64,000 nt of DNA, taken from assembly GCA_021769555.1 (NCBI GenBank), contig JAETSR010000003.1, forward strand, positions 1 to 64,000, written 5' to 3'. Source of the stretch: Clostridiaceae bacterium (GTDB taxonomy: Bacteria; Bacillota; Clostridia; Oscillospirales; Acutalibacteraceae). The position numbers were made by a program, and so were the translations under genes. Below the pieces are notes generated by a model, which was not told where the DNA came from, searched no databases, and worked only from the letters and a program-made list of their open reading frames with translations. Positions 24,115-31,316 of this stretch are shown piece by piece; position 1 is the stretch's first letter; each line of letters starts with the position of its first letter.

Positions 24115-24825
24115 TCACATCTTGTCCGGCAGCCTCAGTCCTGACAGCTTCTCGATTTCAGCCATATCGTATGAGCTGCAGGGCTGTTTGGCCGCCGGGG
24201 TCAGTTTCTCTTTCCACCGGCATTCCTCAAGCCATTTTGCCGGCGAGGGAATATATTTCCCCCCAGCCTCCTGCCACTGGGCGCTCTGTTTCTGCTCTGC
24301 AACAGCTGACATGATTATGCCCGCAAGCACGTCGTCAGGGCATAGGCTCTCCCACGCCCCCTCTGCTTTGCCGCGGTTTATCTTTCGGGGGTATGCCTCC
24401 CAGAACCGCAGAAAGCTCTCGCTTTCCCCCTGGGGGGATATGGGGGGATATTCTTTTTCTTTTGTCTTATATCTATTACTTAGAGTCTCATTTGTGGTCT
24501 CACTTATGGTTTCACTTGTAGTCTCACTTATGGTCTCGCTTTTTGTCTCTTTAGAAGACAGAAAATAAACATTAGCCGTTCCCTTCCTGCCCTTCTTGTA
24601 CCCGATGAAGCCAGCCTCCACAAGCTTGTCCCGCATTCGGAAAGCGGCGCTTTTTTGGCATCCTGAAAGAAGCATCAGCCGTGTAGTGTCTACTCGTAGG
24701 TTTCTCGGCCATTTTTCCTTGTTAAAGGCGTTCAAAAAGTTGAAGTACAGTAACTTGGCATTTACTGGCAAGTCGTTACTTTCGCACCACTGGTGAAATT
24801 CATTCAGGCGGTCTATATACGTCAC
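24115..24825 (-). CDS. Phage replication initiator-like (replisome organiser) protein
   Basis: 236 residues. The N-terminal domain (about 1-90) is a winged helix typical of phage replisome organisers (LPVNAKLLYFNFLNAFNKEK, LSGCQKSAAFRMRDKLVEAG). A low-complexity linker of Ser-Glu-Thr repeats follows at about 93-115. The C-terminal domain (FLRFWEAYPRKINRGKAEGA, then IPSPAKWLEECRW) is found in DnaD/O-like initiators. It would recognise the origin and recruit the host helicase. It starts with GTG behind GGGAGGTGACATA and is the first gene after SSB. No helicase loader was seen. Confidence 0.7.
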   Translation of the reverse strand: MTYIDRLNEFHQWCESNDLPVNAKLLYFNFLNAFNKEKWPRNLRVDTTRLMLLSGCQKSAAFRMRDKLVEAGFIGYKKGRKGTANVYFLSSKETKSETISETTSETISETTNETLSNRYKTKEKEYPPISPQGESESFLRFWEAYPRKINRGKAEGAWESLCPDDVLAGIIMSAVAEQKQSAQWQEAGGKYIPSPAKWLEECRWKEKLTPAAKQPCSSYDMAEIEKLSGLRLPDKM

Positions 24826-24920
24826 TATGTCACCTCCCTAAAAAGTTCCTCTCAACCATACCTTCAAAAAGGGTGGAAGTTTCGTAAAAAAGGCGAACTT
24901 TCGGGAAAATATTTTTATTT

Positions 24921-25322
24921 TTATGGGAATGGGAGGTCGTCGGCCTCGTCAAATGCCTGCTGCGTCCAGTCCTGTTCCCCTGTCCTTGCGGGCTCACCGC
25001 CGGCATTTCTGCCGCTTTTGTCCCCGCAGAAGCTGACACTCTCTGCCACGACCTCAAAAGCCGTCCGCTTATTCCCCTGCTTGTCCTCATAGCTCCGGGT
25101 CTGTATGCGGCCCTGCAGGGCTATCATCCGACCCTTGGCGAAGTACCTGCATACAAGCTCAGCCGTGCCTCTCCAGGCCGTAATGTCAATGAAGTCTGTC
25201 TGTTTATCGGAAGAATGGCGGTCCACCGCTATGCGGAAGCTTGTGACGGCTGTGCCGTTTGGAGTGGTCCTGAGCTCCGGGTCCGCTGTCAGGCGGCCCA
25301 TTAAGATGACTGTGTTAAGCAT
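24921..25322 (-). CDS. ssb: Single-stranded DNA-binding protein
   Basis: 133 residues. It has an N-terminal OB fold (NTVILMGRLTADPELRTTPN, then FIDITAWRGTAELVCRYFAKG), a Gly-rich acidic linker and the C-terminal DDLPFP tip that binds partner proteins. It overlaps the end of recT. It coats single strands during recombination and replication. The 95 bases between its stop and the next gene hold no recognised element. Confidence 0.92.
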   Translation of the reverse strand: MLNTVILMGRLTADPELRTTPNGTAVTSFRIAVDRHSSDKQTDFIDITAWRGTAELVCRYFAKGRMIALQGRIQTRSYEDKQGNKRTAFEVVAESVSFCGDKSGRNAGGEPARTGEQDWTQQAFDEADDLPFP

Positions 25323-26127
25323 CTTTATTCACCTCAATGACCTCCCCGGTCTCCTCGTTGACAGCTGTGCCCTCAGCCTCAATATAGGTCTCGTTGGGCT
25401 CGGAGAGCATATCTGGGTCAATATGGGTCTTTATGCTTTCGTCAGCTGACAGGGCTCTTACAAACTCCGTCTTCATTGGCGCATATTTGAGCACTCTTTT
25501 CAGCACGGTCTTCTTTGCCATTTCCTCAAAATTTGTCTGCCACGGGCCGCTGCCGTAGCTCTTGCTGTACCTCTGGGCGTGGGCCCTCACGTCCTCCACG
25601 CTCATGACCTCAAAGCCATAGCCGCCGCTCTTTGTCTTGAACACCGCATAGAAATAGCTGGGAGCGCCCCGTTCTGTCCGGGCGGGCACGTGCCTGAGCT
25701 TGTTCTCAAGGCCCAGCTCGTACTCAAATATATCGTTTTCATAGACCGTCTGAGCCTGCACCGTGGTCACTTCCCCGCTTCGGTAGCATAAGTCTATAAG
25801 CCCCTTATACCCCAGCTGAAACTGGCACTCCATCTGTCCGTGATTTCTGTATGGTATAAGATAGGCCTGCCCCAGGGGAGTGTTAGGCTCAAGGCCCAGC
25901 TGGGCGGCGGTCATCATTGCGCCGAGAAAGCTCTGGGGGCTGCACTCCTGCAGTTTTGTGTTTGTAGACAGTGCGGAAAGGGTTATCCGTGTGAACCGCT
26001 CCGGGGTGATTACCGAGGGGAGGGCCTTTGCAATGGCTGGCTCCATCTTCTTTATGTAGTCCTGCATGGTGACGGGCCTGCCCTGGGCAAGCTTCTTTTC
26101 CGCGGCTTTTTCAATGATATTTGCCAT
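25315..26127 (-). CDS. recT: RecT-family single-strand annealing protein
   Basis: 270 residues. The pattern GLEPNTPLGQAYLIPYRNHG, then ECQFQLGYKGLIDLCYRSGEV, is the RecT signature. The C-terminal tail is acidic. It works with the neighbouring YqaJ exonuclease to anneal homologous strands. The start has GGAGGAG. It lies two bases downstream of the exonuclease gene and overlaps ssb by eight bases. Confidence 0.92.
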   Translation of the reverse strand: MANIIEKAAEKKLAQGRPVTMQDYIKKMEPAIAKALPSVITPERFTRITLSALSTNTKLQECSPQSFLGAMMTAAQLGLEPNTPLGQAYLIPYRNHGQMECQFQLGYKGLIDLCYRSGEVTTVQAQTVYENDIFEYELGLENKLRHVPARTERGAPSYFYAVFKTKSGGYGFEVMSVEDVRAHAQRYSKSYGSGPWQTNFEEMAKKTVLKRVLKYAPMKTEFVRALSADESIKTHIDPDMLSEPNETYIEAEGTAVNEETGEVIEVNKDA

Positions 26128-26128
26128 A

Positions 26129-27115
26129 TTACTTCTCCTCCGTTATTTTGAATGGCCTGATATATGTGGTCTTATAGCAGTCGTCCAGCCGGATATCCGG
26201 GTAGAGCTTTTTAACCTTGGAAACGTCCAGAGTCCTGCGCTCCTGGCCGGCCCAAGTGAGCTTGAACTGCCCGCACCGGGCCCTTGAAGCACTGCCCATG
26301 TCCTGCATAAGCACCTGCTTGACTTCCTCTATCTGCCTGTCTATGTCCTTCTTTGTGCCCATGAGCTGAGCGTATGCTGCAAGGGCGCTTTCCCTGCCAA
26401 AAAGTTCAATCTCGCCGCCGTCGTCCTCCCGGAAAATGGCCTTAATTGATTCTGTGGTGCTGTCGCTGCCGTCCGCTGGGGGCGGCGTGCCGGTCTCTAC
26501 GTACTGCTCCCAAAAATCTGCCGCCAGCTGCTTTAAAGCGCTTATTTCGGTTTCCGGCACATACACACTGCCGTCGCACCAGTCCGGCACTGTATCATCC
26601 TCTATGGTGGTGAGCTGGTACACAAAGAACGCCTTATTCAGCACCAGCGCCGCCAGATACCACCGCTCCCAGCCGGTCACTGCCAGATATGAGACGCACT
26701 GGGCGTAATAGCTCTCGGGGAACTGCCCCCCGGAGTAGGCCTTCATGTTCAGAGCAGAGGCCGTCTTGCATTCCAGCCCCGACTTCTCCCCCAGCAGCCG
26801 CCGGTCTATATTGGCGTGCAGATGCGGGCAGCCCACGCTTCTGAGCAGGTAATTGTACCGGGAAACCTGTTTCCCTGAGCGCTCCATAAAGCGCCTTGCA
26901 ACGTAATCCTCCAGGTCCCGCCCCTGACGCATAGCCTCATTGTCCGGCTGCTCCGGCAGCTGCCCGGTCTTCTCGGCCCAGACCGTATACGGTGAGCGGT
27001 AGCGGCTGAGCCCTAAAATGGCCCCCACGTCCGACCCGCCTATGCTATGACGGCGCTCTTTGAGCCAGTCCTCACGGGTCATGTTGATGGTAGATATTTT
27101 ATAATAATTACTCAT
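26129..27115 (-). CDS. YqaJ-type 5'-3' exonuclease
   Basis: 328 residues. RRHSIGGSDVGAILGLSRY at the start and the PD-(D/E)XK core around GLECKTASALNMKAY near residue 115 define a YqaJ/lambda exonuclease. It generates the 3' overhangs used by RecT. The ATG at 27115 overlaps the previous gene as ATGA and lies behind GGGAGAGTG. Confidence 0.9.
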   Translation of the reverse strand: MSNYYKISTINMTREDWLKERRHSIGGSDVGAILGLSRYRSPYTVWAEKTGQLPEQPDNEAMRQGRDLEDYVARRFMERSGKQVSRYNYLLRSVGCPHLHANIDRRLLGEKSGLECKTASALNMKAYSGGQFPESYYAQCVSYLAVTGWERWYLAALVLNKAFFVYQLTTIEDDTVPDWCDGSVYVPETEISALKQLAADFWEQYVETGTPPPADGSDSTTESIKAIFREDDGGEIELFGRESALAAYAQLMGTKKDIDRQIEEVKQVLMQDMGSASRARCGQFKLTWAGQERRTLDVSKVKKLYPDIRLDDCYKTTYIRPFKITEEK

Positions 27116-27609
27116 TTTAACACTCTCCCTGCTGTAAGCTTCCTCTGAGCCGGAAGCCCCCTGATGCCCCTCCAGTTGTGTACCGACTGGGCAGATATCC
27201 CGAGCTTCTCAGCTATCGCATAGTCATTTAACCCCTGGAAATAGAGCTGCTCCACCTGGAAATAGTCAATGGTGCTGACCCTCCCGCGGCCCTCAGGCTT
27301 CCGGCGCGGCACCTCTATCCCCTGCCGTTCCAGCGCGGCCAGAATGTCCGCCCGGCTAACCGCGCAAAGATGGGCGAGAATGCCTACCTGCTTTCTGGGG
27401 GACAATGCCTGGCGGTAGCTTATGGCAATTTCACTGTCAGTCATGGGGAGACTTGACTTTTCTCCGCTTTGATGGTATGATGAAAATATAGGTTTATCTT
27501 CTGCCGCTTTCCCGGTGCCCGCCGGGGGCGGCTCTTTTTCGTCCTGGCAGTCGCACCTCTCGCCGGGGTCCAAGTGCGCCCCGCAGTGGGGGCAGGTTTT
27601 GTAGTACAT
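27112..27609 (-). CDS. Zinc-ribbon and helix-turn-helix phage protein
   Basis: 165 residues. The N-terminal CPHCGAHLDPGERCDCQ looks like a zinc ribbon. A proline-rich linker follows. Near residues 85-110 and 125-150 are two helix-turn-helix-like segments (RADILAALERQGIEVP; QLYFQGLNDYAIAEKLGISA then VHNW). It precedes the recombination genes and could regulate them. Function inferred. Confidence 0.6.
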   Translation of the reverse strand: MYYKTCPHCGAHLDPGERCDCQDEKEPPPAGTGKAAEDKPIFSSYHQSGEKSSLPMTDSEIAISYRQALSPRKQVGILAHLCAVSRADILAALERQGIEVPRRKPEGRGRVSTIDYFQVEQLYFQGLNDYAIAEKLGISAQSVHNWRGIRGLPAQRKLTAGRVLK

Positions 27610-27627
27610 TTTGTGGGCTCCTTTCTG

Positions 27628-28215
27628 TTATTCTTTTAGCATTTGCCGAAGCATTGCGGCCTGAGTGGCCCTGGCGGCGTCACTGGCGTCCCAGGCGGCG
27701 GCACTGGCGGCGTCACTGGCGTCCCAGGCGGCGACACTGGCGGCGGCACTGGCGTCCCAGGCGGCGGCACTGGCGGCGTCACTGGCGTCCCAGGCGGCGA
27801 CACTGGCGGCGGCCCTGGCGGCGTCACTGGCGTCCCAGGCGGCGGCACTGGCGGCGTCATTGGCAGCGTCCCAGGCGACTGCCAACTCCTCGTCAGATAT
27901 TTCACCTTTCAGCCATTTCCTCTTTGCCTTTATTGCTGCTATGCTTCTCGGGTCAGGGTTTTTCACAAGCTTAAGCGCTTCCTCTGCACACCGGCACGCA
28001 AACTCATGCAATGTCACTTCCTCTACAAGCTCAGGCCTCAGCACAGCCCAAAGCTTATCCTCTGCGCTCACTTCACTGTCCGGTAAGTCCAGGATATCCA
28101 CCGCTGTCCATCCTTCCCTGCGGCGGCCTATGCGTTCCAGCTTTCTCCTTCCCTCCGATGTCTCCAACCAGCATGGGCCATAGCCCTTAAATTCCTCGTA
28201 TGTTACGCTTTTCAT
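27628..28215 (-). CDS. Protein with tandem Ala/Trp/Asp 11-residue repeats
   Basis: 195 residues. The first about 75 are a conserved globular head (SVTYEEFKGYGPCWLETSEG, then TAVDILDLPDSEVSAED), followed by a charged linker. From about 112 to 185 there are tandem 11-residue units of the form A-A-x-x-A-A-W-D-A-S-D, encoded by a 33-bp repeat. The repeats should form regular amphipathic helices with Trp and Asp on fixed faces. A truncated second copy of the head lies at 23799-24101. The function is unknown; similar repeat proteins occur in phages and may be structural or inhibitory. Confidence 0.65.
   Translation of the reverse strand: MKSVTYEEFKGYGPCWLETSEGRRKLERIGRRREGWTAVDILDLPDSEVSAEDKLWAVLRPELVEEVTLHEFACRCAEEALKLVKNPDPRSIAAIKAKRKWLKGEISDEELAVAWDAANDAASAAAWDASDAARAAASVAAWDASDAASAAAWDASAAASVAAWDASDAASAAAWDASDAARATQAAMLRQMLKE
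27650..27880 (-). repeat. 33-bp tandem repeat coding for the 11-residue units
   Basis: About seven units, with some deleted or merged, of the GC-rich 33-bp type GGCGGCGTCACTGGCGTCCC plus 13 bases. They keep the reading frame of the host gene. Slippage would add or remove whole 11-residue units. There are no unique spacers, so it is not a CRISPR array. Confidence 0.8.
27986..28215 (-). repeat. 230-bp direct repeat, copy 2
   Basis: The copy belonging to the intact gene 27628-28215. It is nearly identical to 23872-24101 and could recombine to delete the exonuclease, RecT, SSB and initiator genes. Confidence 0.85.
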
Positions 28216-28230
28216 AATGAAATATTTCCT

Positions 28231-28425
28231 TTACTTTGATATAATATTGTCCAGCTCGTCCCCATATTTTGCACCGAACCGGCAGGCCCTTTGAAACTCA
28301 TACCGCCGCCTTGCCCTGAGCTTCCGGGCGCCATGCAGAGTAAAGCACCTTTCAACCAGATACCAGACAAAAAACAGCAGCGCCGCCGCACGAAGGCCGA
28401 GGATAAGCAAATTCAGCAGGTCCAT
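28231..28425 (-). CDS. Small membrane protein next to the endolysin
   Basis: 64 residues with an N-terminal transmembrane helix (about 4-24, LLNLLILGLRAAALLFFVWY) and a very basic cytosolic tail (HGARKLRARRRYEFQRACR). It lies three bases downstream of the amidase. A holin-like role is possible by position but the single basic-tailed helix is atypical. Function not recognised. Confidence 0.5.
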   Translation of the reverse strand: MDLLNLLILGLRAAALLFFVWYLVERCFTLHGARKLRARRRYEFQRACRFGAKYGDELDNIISK

Positions 28426-28428
28426 GAT

Positions 28429-29178
28429 TTATTTCGCTTCCTCTCCTGAAACTTTTCCGCTGCGCCCCTCCAGCTTGTCCAAAAAGTTCGCGAAGACAAC
28501 CGCCGCCTCCTGCCGGGTCATATCGCTCTGGGGATGGAACTCTCCATTCTGGTCGCCGGACATGATTCCGTTCTCCATCACCTTCGCTATCTTCGCCTCG
28601 GCCCACTTTGCCGCGGGCTTTGCGGCCTGCTCCTGCTCTATCTTTGCGAACTCCTCCCGGGCTATGGCCCTCACCTGTGCTTCTGTCATTTCTTCAGCTC
28701 CTTTATAATATTTTTCCACCATCTTTAGAAACCTGTCCCAGCCAAGGTCAAGGGTCCTGTGAGGGCAGCGTTTGCCGTCATAGTCCTGGTGCTTGGTTAC
28801 CTTGTCCAGGCCCCAGCTGTACCGTCTGAGAATTTCAGCGGTAAGCTGTGCGGCGTTATCCTCTGCTTTATCAAACCGGCCCCCGCCGCTTTTGGAATAG
28901 CATATCTCGATATGGATACCCTCCATATTCCCTTTGCCCATGCCGTCACCGCTGGCCCAGGCATTGCGGTCCTCGGGAAGCCCCTGTACGGCCTTCCAGT
29001 CGTCTACGGCGTAATGAAAGGATATCTCATCGTCACGATTTATCATGTAACTGACTTCGTTCTCTGCCGGGGCATCATTGCCGGTGTTATGTATCACCAC
29101 CCGCGTGGCTGTCCGTCCAAAGGGGCATTTGAGCCAGTACCGGCTTTCCGGGCAGATTCGTTTTACTATTGATACCAT
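28429..29178 (-). CDS. Endolysin: N-acetylmuramoyl-L-alanine amidase with SLH-like domain
   Basis: About 249 residues. The Amidase_2 catalytic domain covers about 15-165, with zinc-ligand segments RVVIHNTGN and KHQDYDGKRCPHRTLD; a further HIEICYSKSGG segment is typical. A helical linker about 165-200 leads to one S-layer-homology-like repeat (KWAEAKIAKVMENGIMSGD, then MTRQEAAVVFANFLDKLEG), a likely cell wall anchor. The amidase cleaves peptidoglycan for lysis. Its place in the early operon, far from the tail genes, is unusual. The ATG at 29178 is chosen because AAGGAAG has the right spacing. Confidence 0.82.
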   Translation of the reverse strand: MVSIVKRICPESRYWLKCPFGRTATRVVIHNTGNDAPAENEVSYMINRDDEISFHYAVDDWKAVQGLPEDRNAWASGDGMGKGNMEGIHIEICYSKSGGGRFDKAEDNAAQLTAEILRRYSWGLDKVTKHQDYDGKRCPHRTLDLGWDRFLKMVEKYYKGAEEMTEAQVRAIAREEFAKIEQEQAAKPAAKWAEAKIAKVMENGIMSGDQNGEFHPQSDMTRQEAAVVFANFLDKLEGRSGKVSGEEAK

Positions 29179-29180
29179 TT

Positions 29181-29369
29181 TCAACTTCCTTTCTGTATCT
29201 GTACTGTATGTTCAGAAATACTGCCTTTGTAAGGTATAGGGCCGCCATGGGCCTGTTCTTTTGCCGTTATAATTGGCTTGCCCTTTGGGGTTATTACCAT
29301 TTTAAGGCCTCTTTGACTCAGGATGTCGTTTATTACTTCGGTCGCGTAGACCGGGTCAAACATTGCCAT
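29181..29369 (-). CDS. Small phage protein, unknown function
   Basis: 62 residues (FDPVYATEVINDILSQRGLK, then HGGPIPYKGSISEHTV). It starts behind GGGAGGG six to seven bases before ATG 29369, with ATG 29363 also possible. It is next to the endolysin. No family recognised. Confidence 0.55.
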   Translation of the reverse strand: MAMFDPVYATEVINDILSQRGLKMVITPKGKPIITAKEQAHGGPIPYKGSISEHTVQIQKGS

Positions 29370-29424
29370 GTGCCGCCCTCCCCTTTCTGTAAAGTGTATT
29401 TTTCTGGCAGATTGTCCTATGTCA

Positions 29425-29565
29425 TTACCGCGTAATTCCATAAAAGAACCCGAACAGCATCGCCGCGGCGATAAGCCCCACCAACGCGTAGAACCTTCCG
29501 TCCTCCATGGGCTCCCATTCAAACAGGAAAGACGTGCCTGTGTAAAAATTTATTCTGATTTTCAA
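29425..29565 (-). CDS. 46-residue membrane peptide
   Basis: A TTG at 29565 lies seven bases after AGGAGG and opens a 46-codon frame. The C-terminus is one transmembrane helix (FYALVGLIAAAMLFGFFYG). A longer frame exists but lacks a ribosome binding site. Function unknown; a small holin-like role near the endolysin cannot be excluded. Confidence 0.5.
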   Translation of the reverse strand: MKIRINFYTGTSFLFEWEPMEDGRFYALVGLIAAAMLFGFFYGITR

Positions 29566-29584
29566 GAAAGTTCCTCCTTTTGTC

Positions 29585-29613
29585 TTGCGGCCCGCAGGAG
29601 GAAGTGGTATAAT
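29585..29613 (+). promoter_or_regulatory. Promoter of the plus-strand gene at 29719
   Basis: TTGCGG, 17 bases, TATAAT. The -10 is perfect. It faces the plus strand inside an otherwise minus-strand operon and lies about 105 bases before the start of the plus-strand gene. Confidence 0.6.
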
Positions 29614-29654
29614 GTCCTCATGCAAGCTCGTTGTGTGCTCAATGGGCTTTGCTA

Positions 29655-29695
29655 GCCCTCGCTTCCTGTTACCGGCAGGAGGCGGGGGCGATTTT
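29655..29695 (+). terminator. Strong hairpin in the leader of the 29719 gene
   Basis: A 14-bp stem (GCCCTCGCTTCCTG with CAGGAGGCGGGGGC, two G-U pairs) around a 7-nt loop, then CGATTTTATAAAC. It lies between the promoter and the start codon. It could act as a weak terminator or attenuator; G-U pairs only form on plus-strand RNA. Confidence 0.5.
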
Positions 29696-29718
29696 ATAAA
29701 CTTTTGGAGCGTGGTCAT

Positions 29719-30108
29719 ATGCCTAAAACAGTGTCGAACCGTGAGTGCAGAGAAATGATGCGGAACATACTTGACCGTCTGGGCGACAGGCTGTACATAG
29801 ACAAAGACGACGATGAACAGTATCTCGAGTCTTTACAGCCTGAAGGAAAAATACTTCCGGTTCTTCTCTATCTTGAGGCTAAAGGCTGTCTCAAGCTCGG
29901 CATAGGCTCCGGTTCCCATAAGCTCTTTCGCATTTCCATCACGAATATGGGGCGTACATATTTTGAGGACATATATGTAGAAACTCACAGAAAACGTGTC
30001 GAATGGGCCCGGTATATCATTACAACTTTAATAGCCGTAGCAGCACTCATAAAATCCTTTATGCCAGAAATTCTCGAACTACTGGAAACACTATTGCCAG
30101 GAGCATAA
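29719..30108 (+). CDS. Plus-strand membrane-anchored protein, probable lysogeny-expressed gene
   Basis: 129 residues. The first about 95 are soluble and look like a winged-helix fold (LPVLLYLEAKGCLKLGIGSG, then NMGRTYFEDIYVETHRKR). The C-terminus is one transmembrane helix (WARYIITTLIAVAALIKSF) with a short tail. The ATG at 29719 is used, as GGAG lies about ten bases upstream. It is antisense to the early operon and has its own consensus promoter, so it may be expressed in the lysogen. Superinfection exclusion is a possibility only. Confidence 0.65.
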   Translation: MPKTVSNRECREMMRNILDRLGDRLYIDKDDDEQYLESLQPEGKILPVLLYLEAKGCLKLGIGSGSHKLFRISITNMGRTYFEDIYVETHRKRVEWARYIITTLIAVAALIKSFMPEILELLETLLPGA

Positions 30109-30130
30109 TGCCCCAGGTGATACACCATGC

Positions 30131-30155
30131 CCAGAGCGGCACACCGCCTTTTTTC
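30131..30155 (+). terminator. Short hairpin and T run after the 29719 gene
   Basis: GCGG-CACA-CCGC followed by C and TTTTTT, about 20 bases after the stop. The stem is short, so confidence is modest. Confidence 0.45.
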
Positions 30156-30158
30156 ACA

Positions 30159-30464
30159 CTATCCCTCCTCTCTCAGTTGAAGCTTTTTCATCCCGTCCAA
30201 CAGCTGATTTGCCTTATCGAGAGCCGTGTCCAGCTCAGATGTGTCAACGGTAATGCCAATACTCACCTCAGATATTGTATCAGACTGTTCATCATCCACC
30301 TCGATGGGCGTGCCGTTGTGCTTATGCTCACAATTCTCCTTATTCTTCAAGATACGGATATTCTTCAGTCCTTCAGTCACACCAAGCTTCAGCGGCGTTG
30401 AGAAAGCAAACCCATGTGCAAGTAACGCATTGAGCATTATTTCTTCCTCTCTTGACTTTTTCAT
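30159..30464 (-). CDS. Small early phage protein, unknown function
   Basis: 101 residues, starting behind AAAGGAGGTAAGACA. The C-terminal part (VSIGITVDTSELDTALDKAN, then LLDGMKKLQL) is helical and resembles the ends of phage coiled-coil proteins. The middle has ENCEHKHNG, which could bind metal. It lies between two plus-strand genes. The role is unknown. Confidence 0.6.
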   Translation of the reverse strand: MKKSREEEIMLNALLAHGFAFSTPLKLGVTEGLKNIRILKNKENCEHKHNGTPIEVDDEQSDTISEVSIGITVDTSELDTALDKANQLLDGMKKLQLREEG

Positions 30465-30482
30465 TGTCTTACCTCCTTTATG

Positions 30483-30511
30483 TTGAATCCTCACCTTCCA
30501 TGTGCTATAAT
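30483..30511 (+). promoter_or_regulatory. Promoter of the plus-strand gene at 30534
   Basis: TTGAAT, 17 bases, TATAAT, ending 22 bases before the GTG start at 30534. It overlaps the minus-strand leader of the gene at 30159-30464. Confidence 0.7.
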
Positions 30512-30533
30512 CAGCCCGAAGGGAGGTGATATT

Positions 30534-30800
30534 GTGCGCGAGAACTCTACCTATACTCTCTTACACCATTTCGGCGAGTGTCCCGCCTGGAAGGAAAAGA
30601 TACGCATAACTGGGAAGTACAGGTTTTCCGACCCGGAACGCCCTCTTCATGGTGTGTTTGTTAAAGCAGAATGCGAGATTATGGAAAATCTTCGCCTCCC
30701 TGAATCTAAGAGAGACAAAAGGCTTTCAGTGTATCGGCTCTGTCCCCAAGGCTTCGCTTGTATGCTGCTTAATGATTTCCCTCAGGAAACTGACTTCTGA
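30534..30800 (+). CDS. Plus-strand small protein, unknown function
   Basis: 88 residues. The GTG start at 30534 follows GGGAGGTGATATT and is close to a strong promoter. The sequence has a beta-rich pattern (KIRITGKYRFSDPERPLHGV) and conserved-looking cysteines. Its last 32 bases overlap, tail to tail, the minus-strand gene at 30769. Like the gene at 29719 it is opposite to the early operon. It has no recognised family. Confidence 0.6.
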   Translation: MRENSTYTLLHHFGECPAWKEKIRITGKYRFSDPERPLHGVFVKAECEIMENLRLPESKRDKRLSVYRLCPQGFACMLLNDFPQETDF

Positions 30801-31020
30801 ACTCCCCTTTGGAGAAAGTTCTTCTGCGCTCAACACAAAACTCAAAATCCTTTGCCTGCAGCAAACGCATGTGCAGCTGCTTTGAAAGTTCGTCGACCTT
30901 TTCCATCGACGGGCTTTCTCTTTCTATTTCTTCCCGGAGCGCTGCTATATCATAGTAAGCCGCCCTTACAAGAGTTTCCAGTTCAGCCGCATTGATGATG
31001 CGCTCTGATATGTATTCCAT
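30769..31020 (-). CDS. Small early phage protein, unknown function
   Basis: 83 residues, helical and charged (AELETLVRAAYYDIAALREE, then MEKVDELSKQLHMRLLQAKD). The start is placed at 31020, behind a purine-rich stretch. It is the second gene of the early leftward operon after the Cro-like gene. A 16-bp operator palindrome lies just upstream (31045-31060). Confidence 0.55.
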   Translation of the reverse strand: MEYISERIINAAELETLVRAAYYDIAALREEIERESPSMEKVDELSKQLHMRLLQAKDFEFCVERRRTFSKGEFRSQFPEGNH

Positions 31021-31044
31021 CCTTTCACCCCCTCTCACCCCTTT

Positions 31045-31060
31045 CTCGCATTTATGCGAG
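31045..31060. promoter_or_regulatory. Operator-like palindrome O1
   Basis: CTCGCATTTATGCGAG, a perfect 6+4+6 inverted repeat. It is the strongest match of four such sites and lies directly after the Cro-like stop codon, within the operon. Confidence 0.65.
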
Positions 31061-31062
31061 TT

Positions 31063-31272
31063 TCACCACAAAAAAATGGACGCCGCGTCAGAATGAGAAA
31101 GCTGCAAGATTTCTACAATCTTATGCATCTGTCCTACGGTGAAACTTTCTCCTTCTGCCCGCATTTTGCGGTAAAATGTGCTGGGGTTCATCCCTATCTG
31201 TCGAGATAATTCCTCGCTACTGATTCGTTTTTCCACCATTTTTCCTCGCAGAATGTCCATATTGGTACTCAA
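31063..31272 (-). CDS. Cro-like XRE-family regulator
   Basis: 69 residues. The helix-turn-helix ISSEELSRQIGMNPSTFYRK is at about 17-37, the usual XRE fold. It is transcribed leftward from a promoter divergent to the repressor and is bracketed by operator palindromes, the position of phage Cro/antirepressors. The start is a TTG at 31272 behind AAGGAGTGAT; a downstream ATG lacks a good site. Confidence 0.7.
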   Translation of the reverse strand: MSTNMDILRGKMVEKRISSEELSRQIGMNPSTFYRKMRAEGESFTVGQMHKIVEILQLSHSDAASIFLW

Positions 31273-31287
31273 CTATATCACTCCTTT

Positions 31288-31303
31288 CTTGCATTTATGC
31301 GAG
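31288..31303. promoter_or_regulatory. Operator-like palindrome O2
   Basis: CTTGCATTTATGCGAG (one mismatch in a 16-bp inverted repeat) lies just downstream of the -10 of the early promoter. Confidence 0.6.
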
Positions 31304-31316
31304 TTTCTTTATCCAT

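Noticed and set aside
27650..27880. Possible CRISPR array
   Set aside because: Units are adjacent, lack unique spacers and keep the reading frame of a protein.
27643..28183. Three overlapping plus-strand open frames rich in Pro/Gly/Arg/Ala
   Set aside because: They are shadows of the 33-bp GC-rich repeat on the minus strand, which stays open in several frames; no ribosome binding site or independent support.
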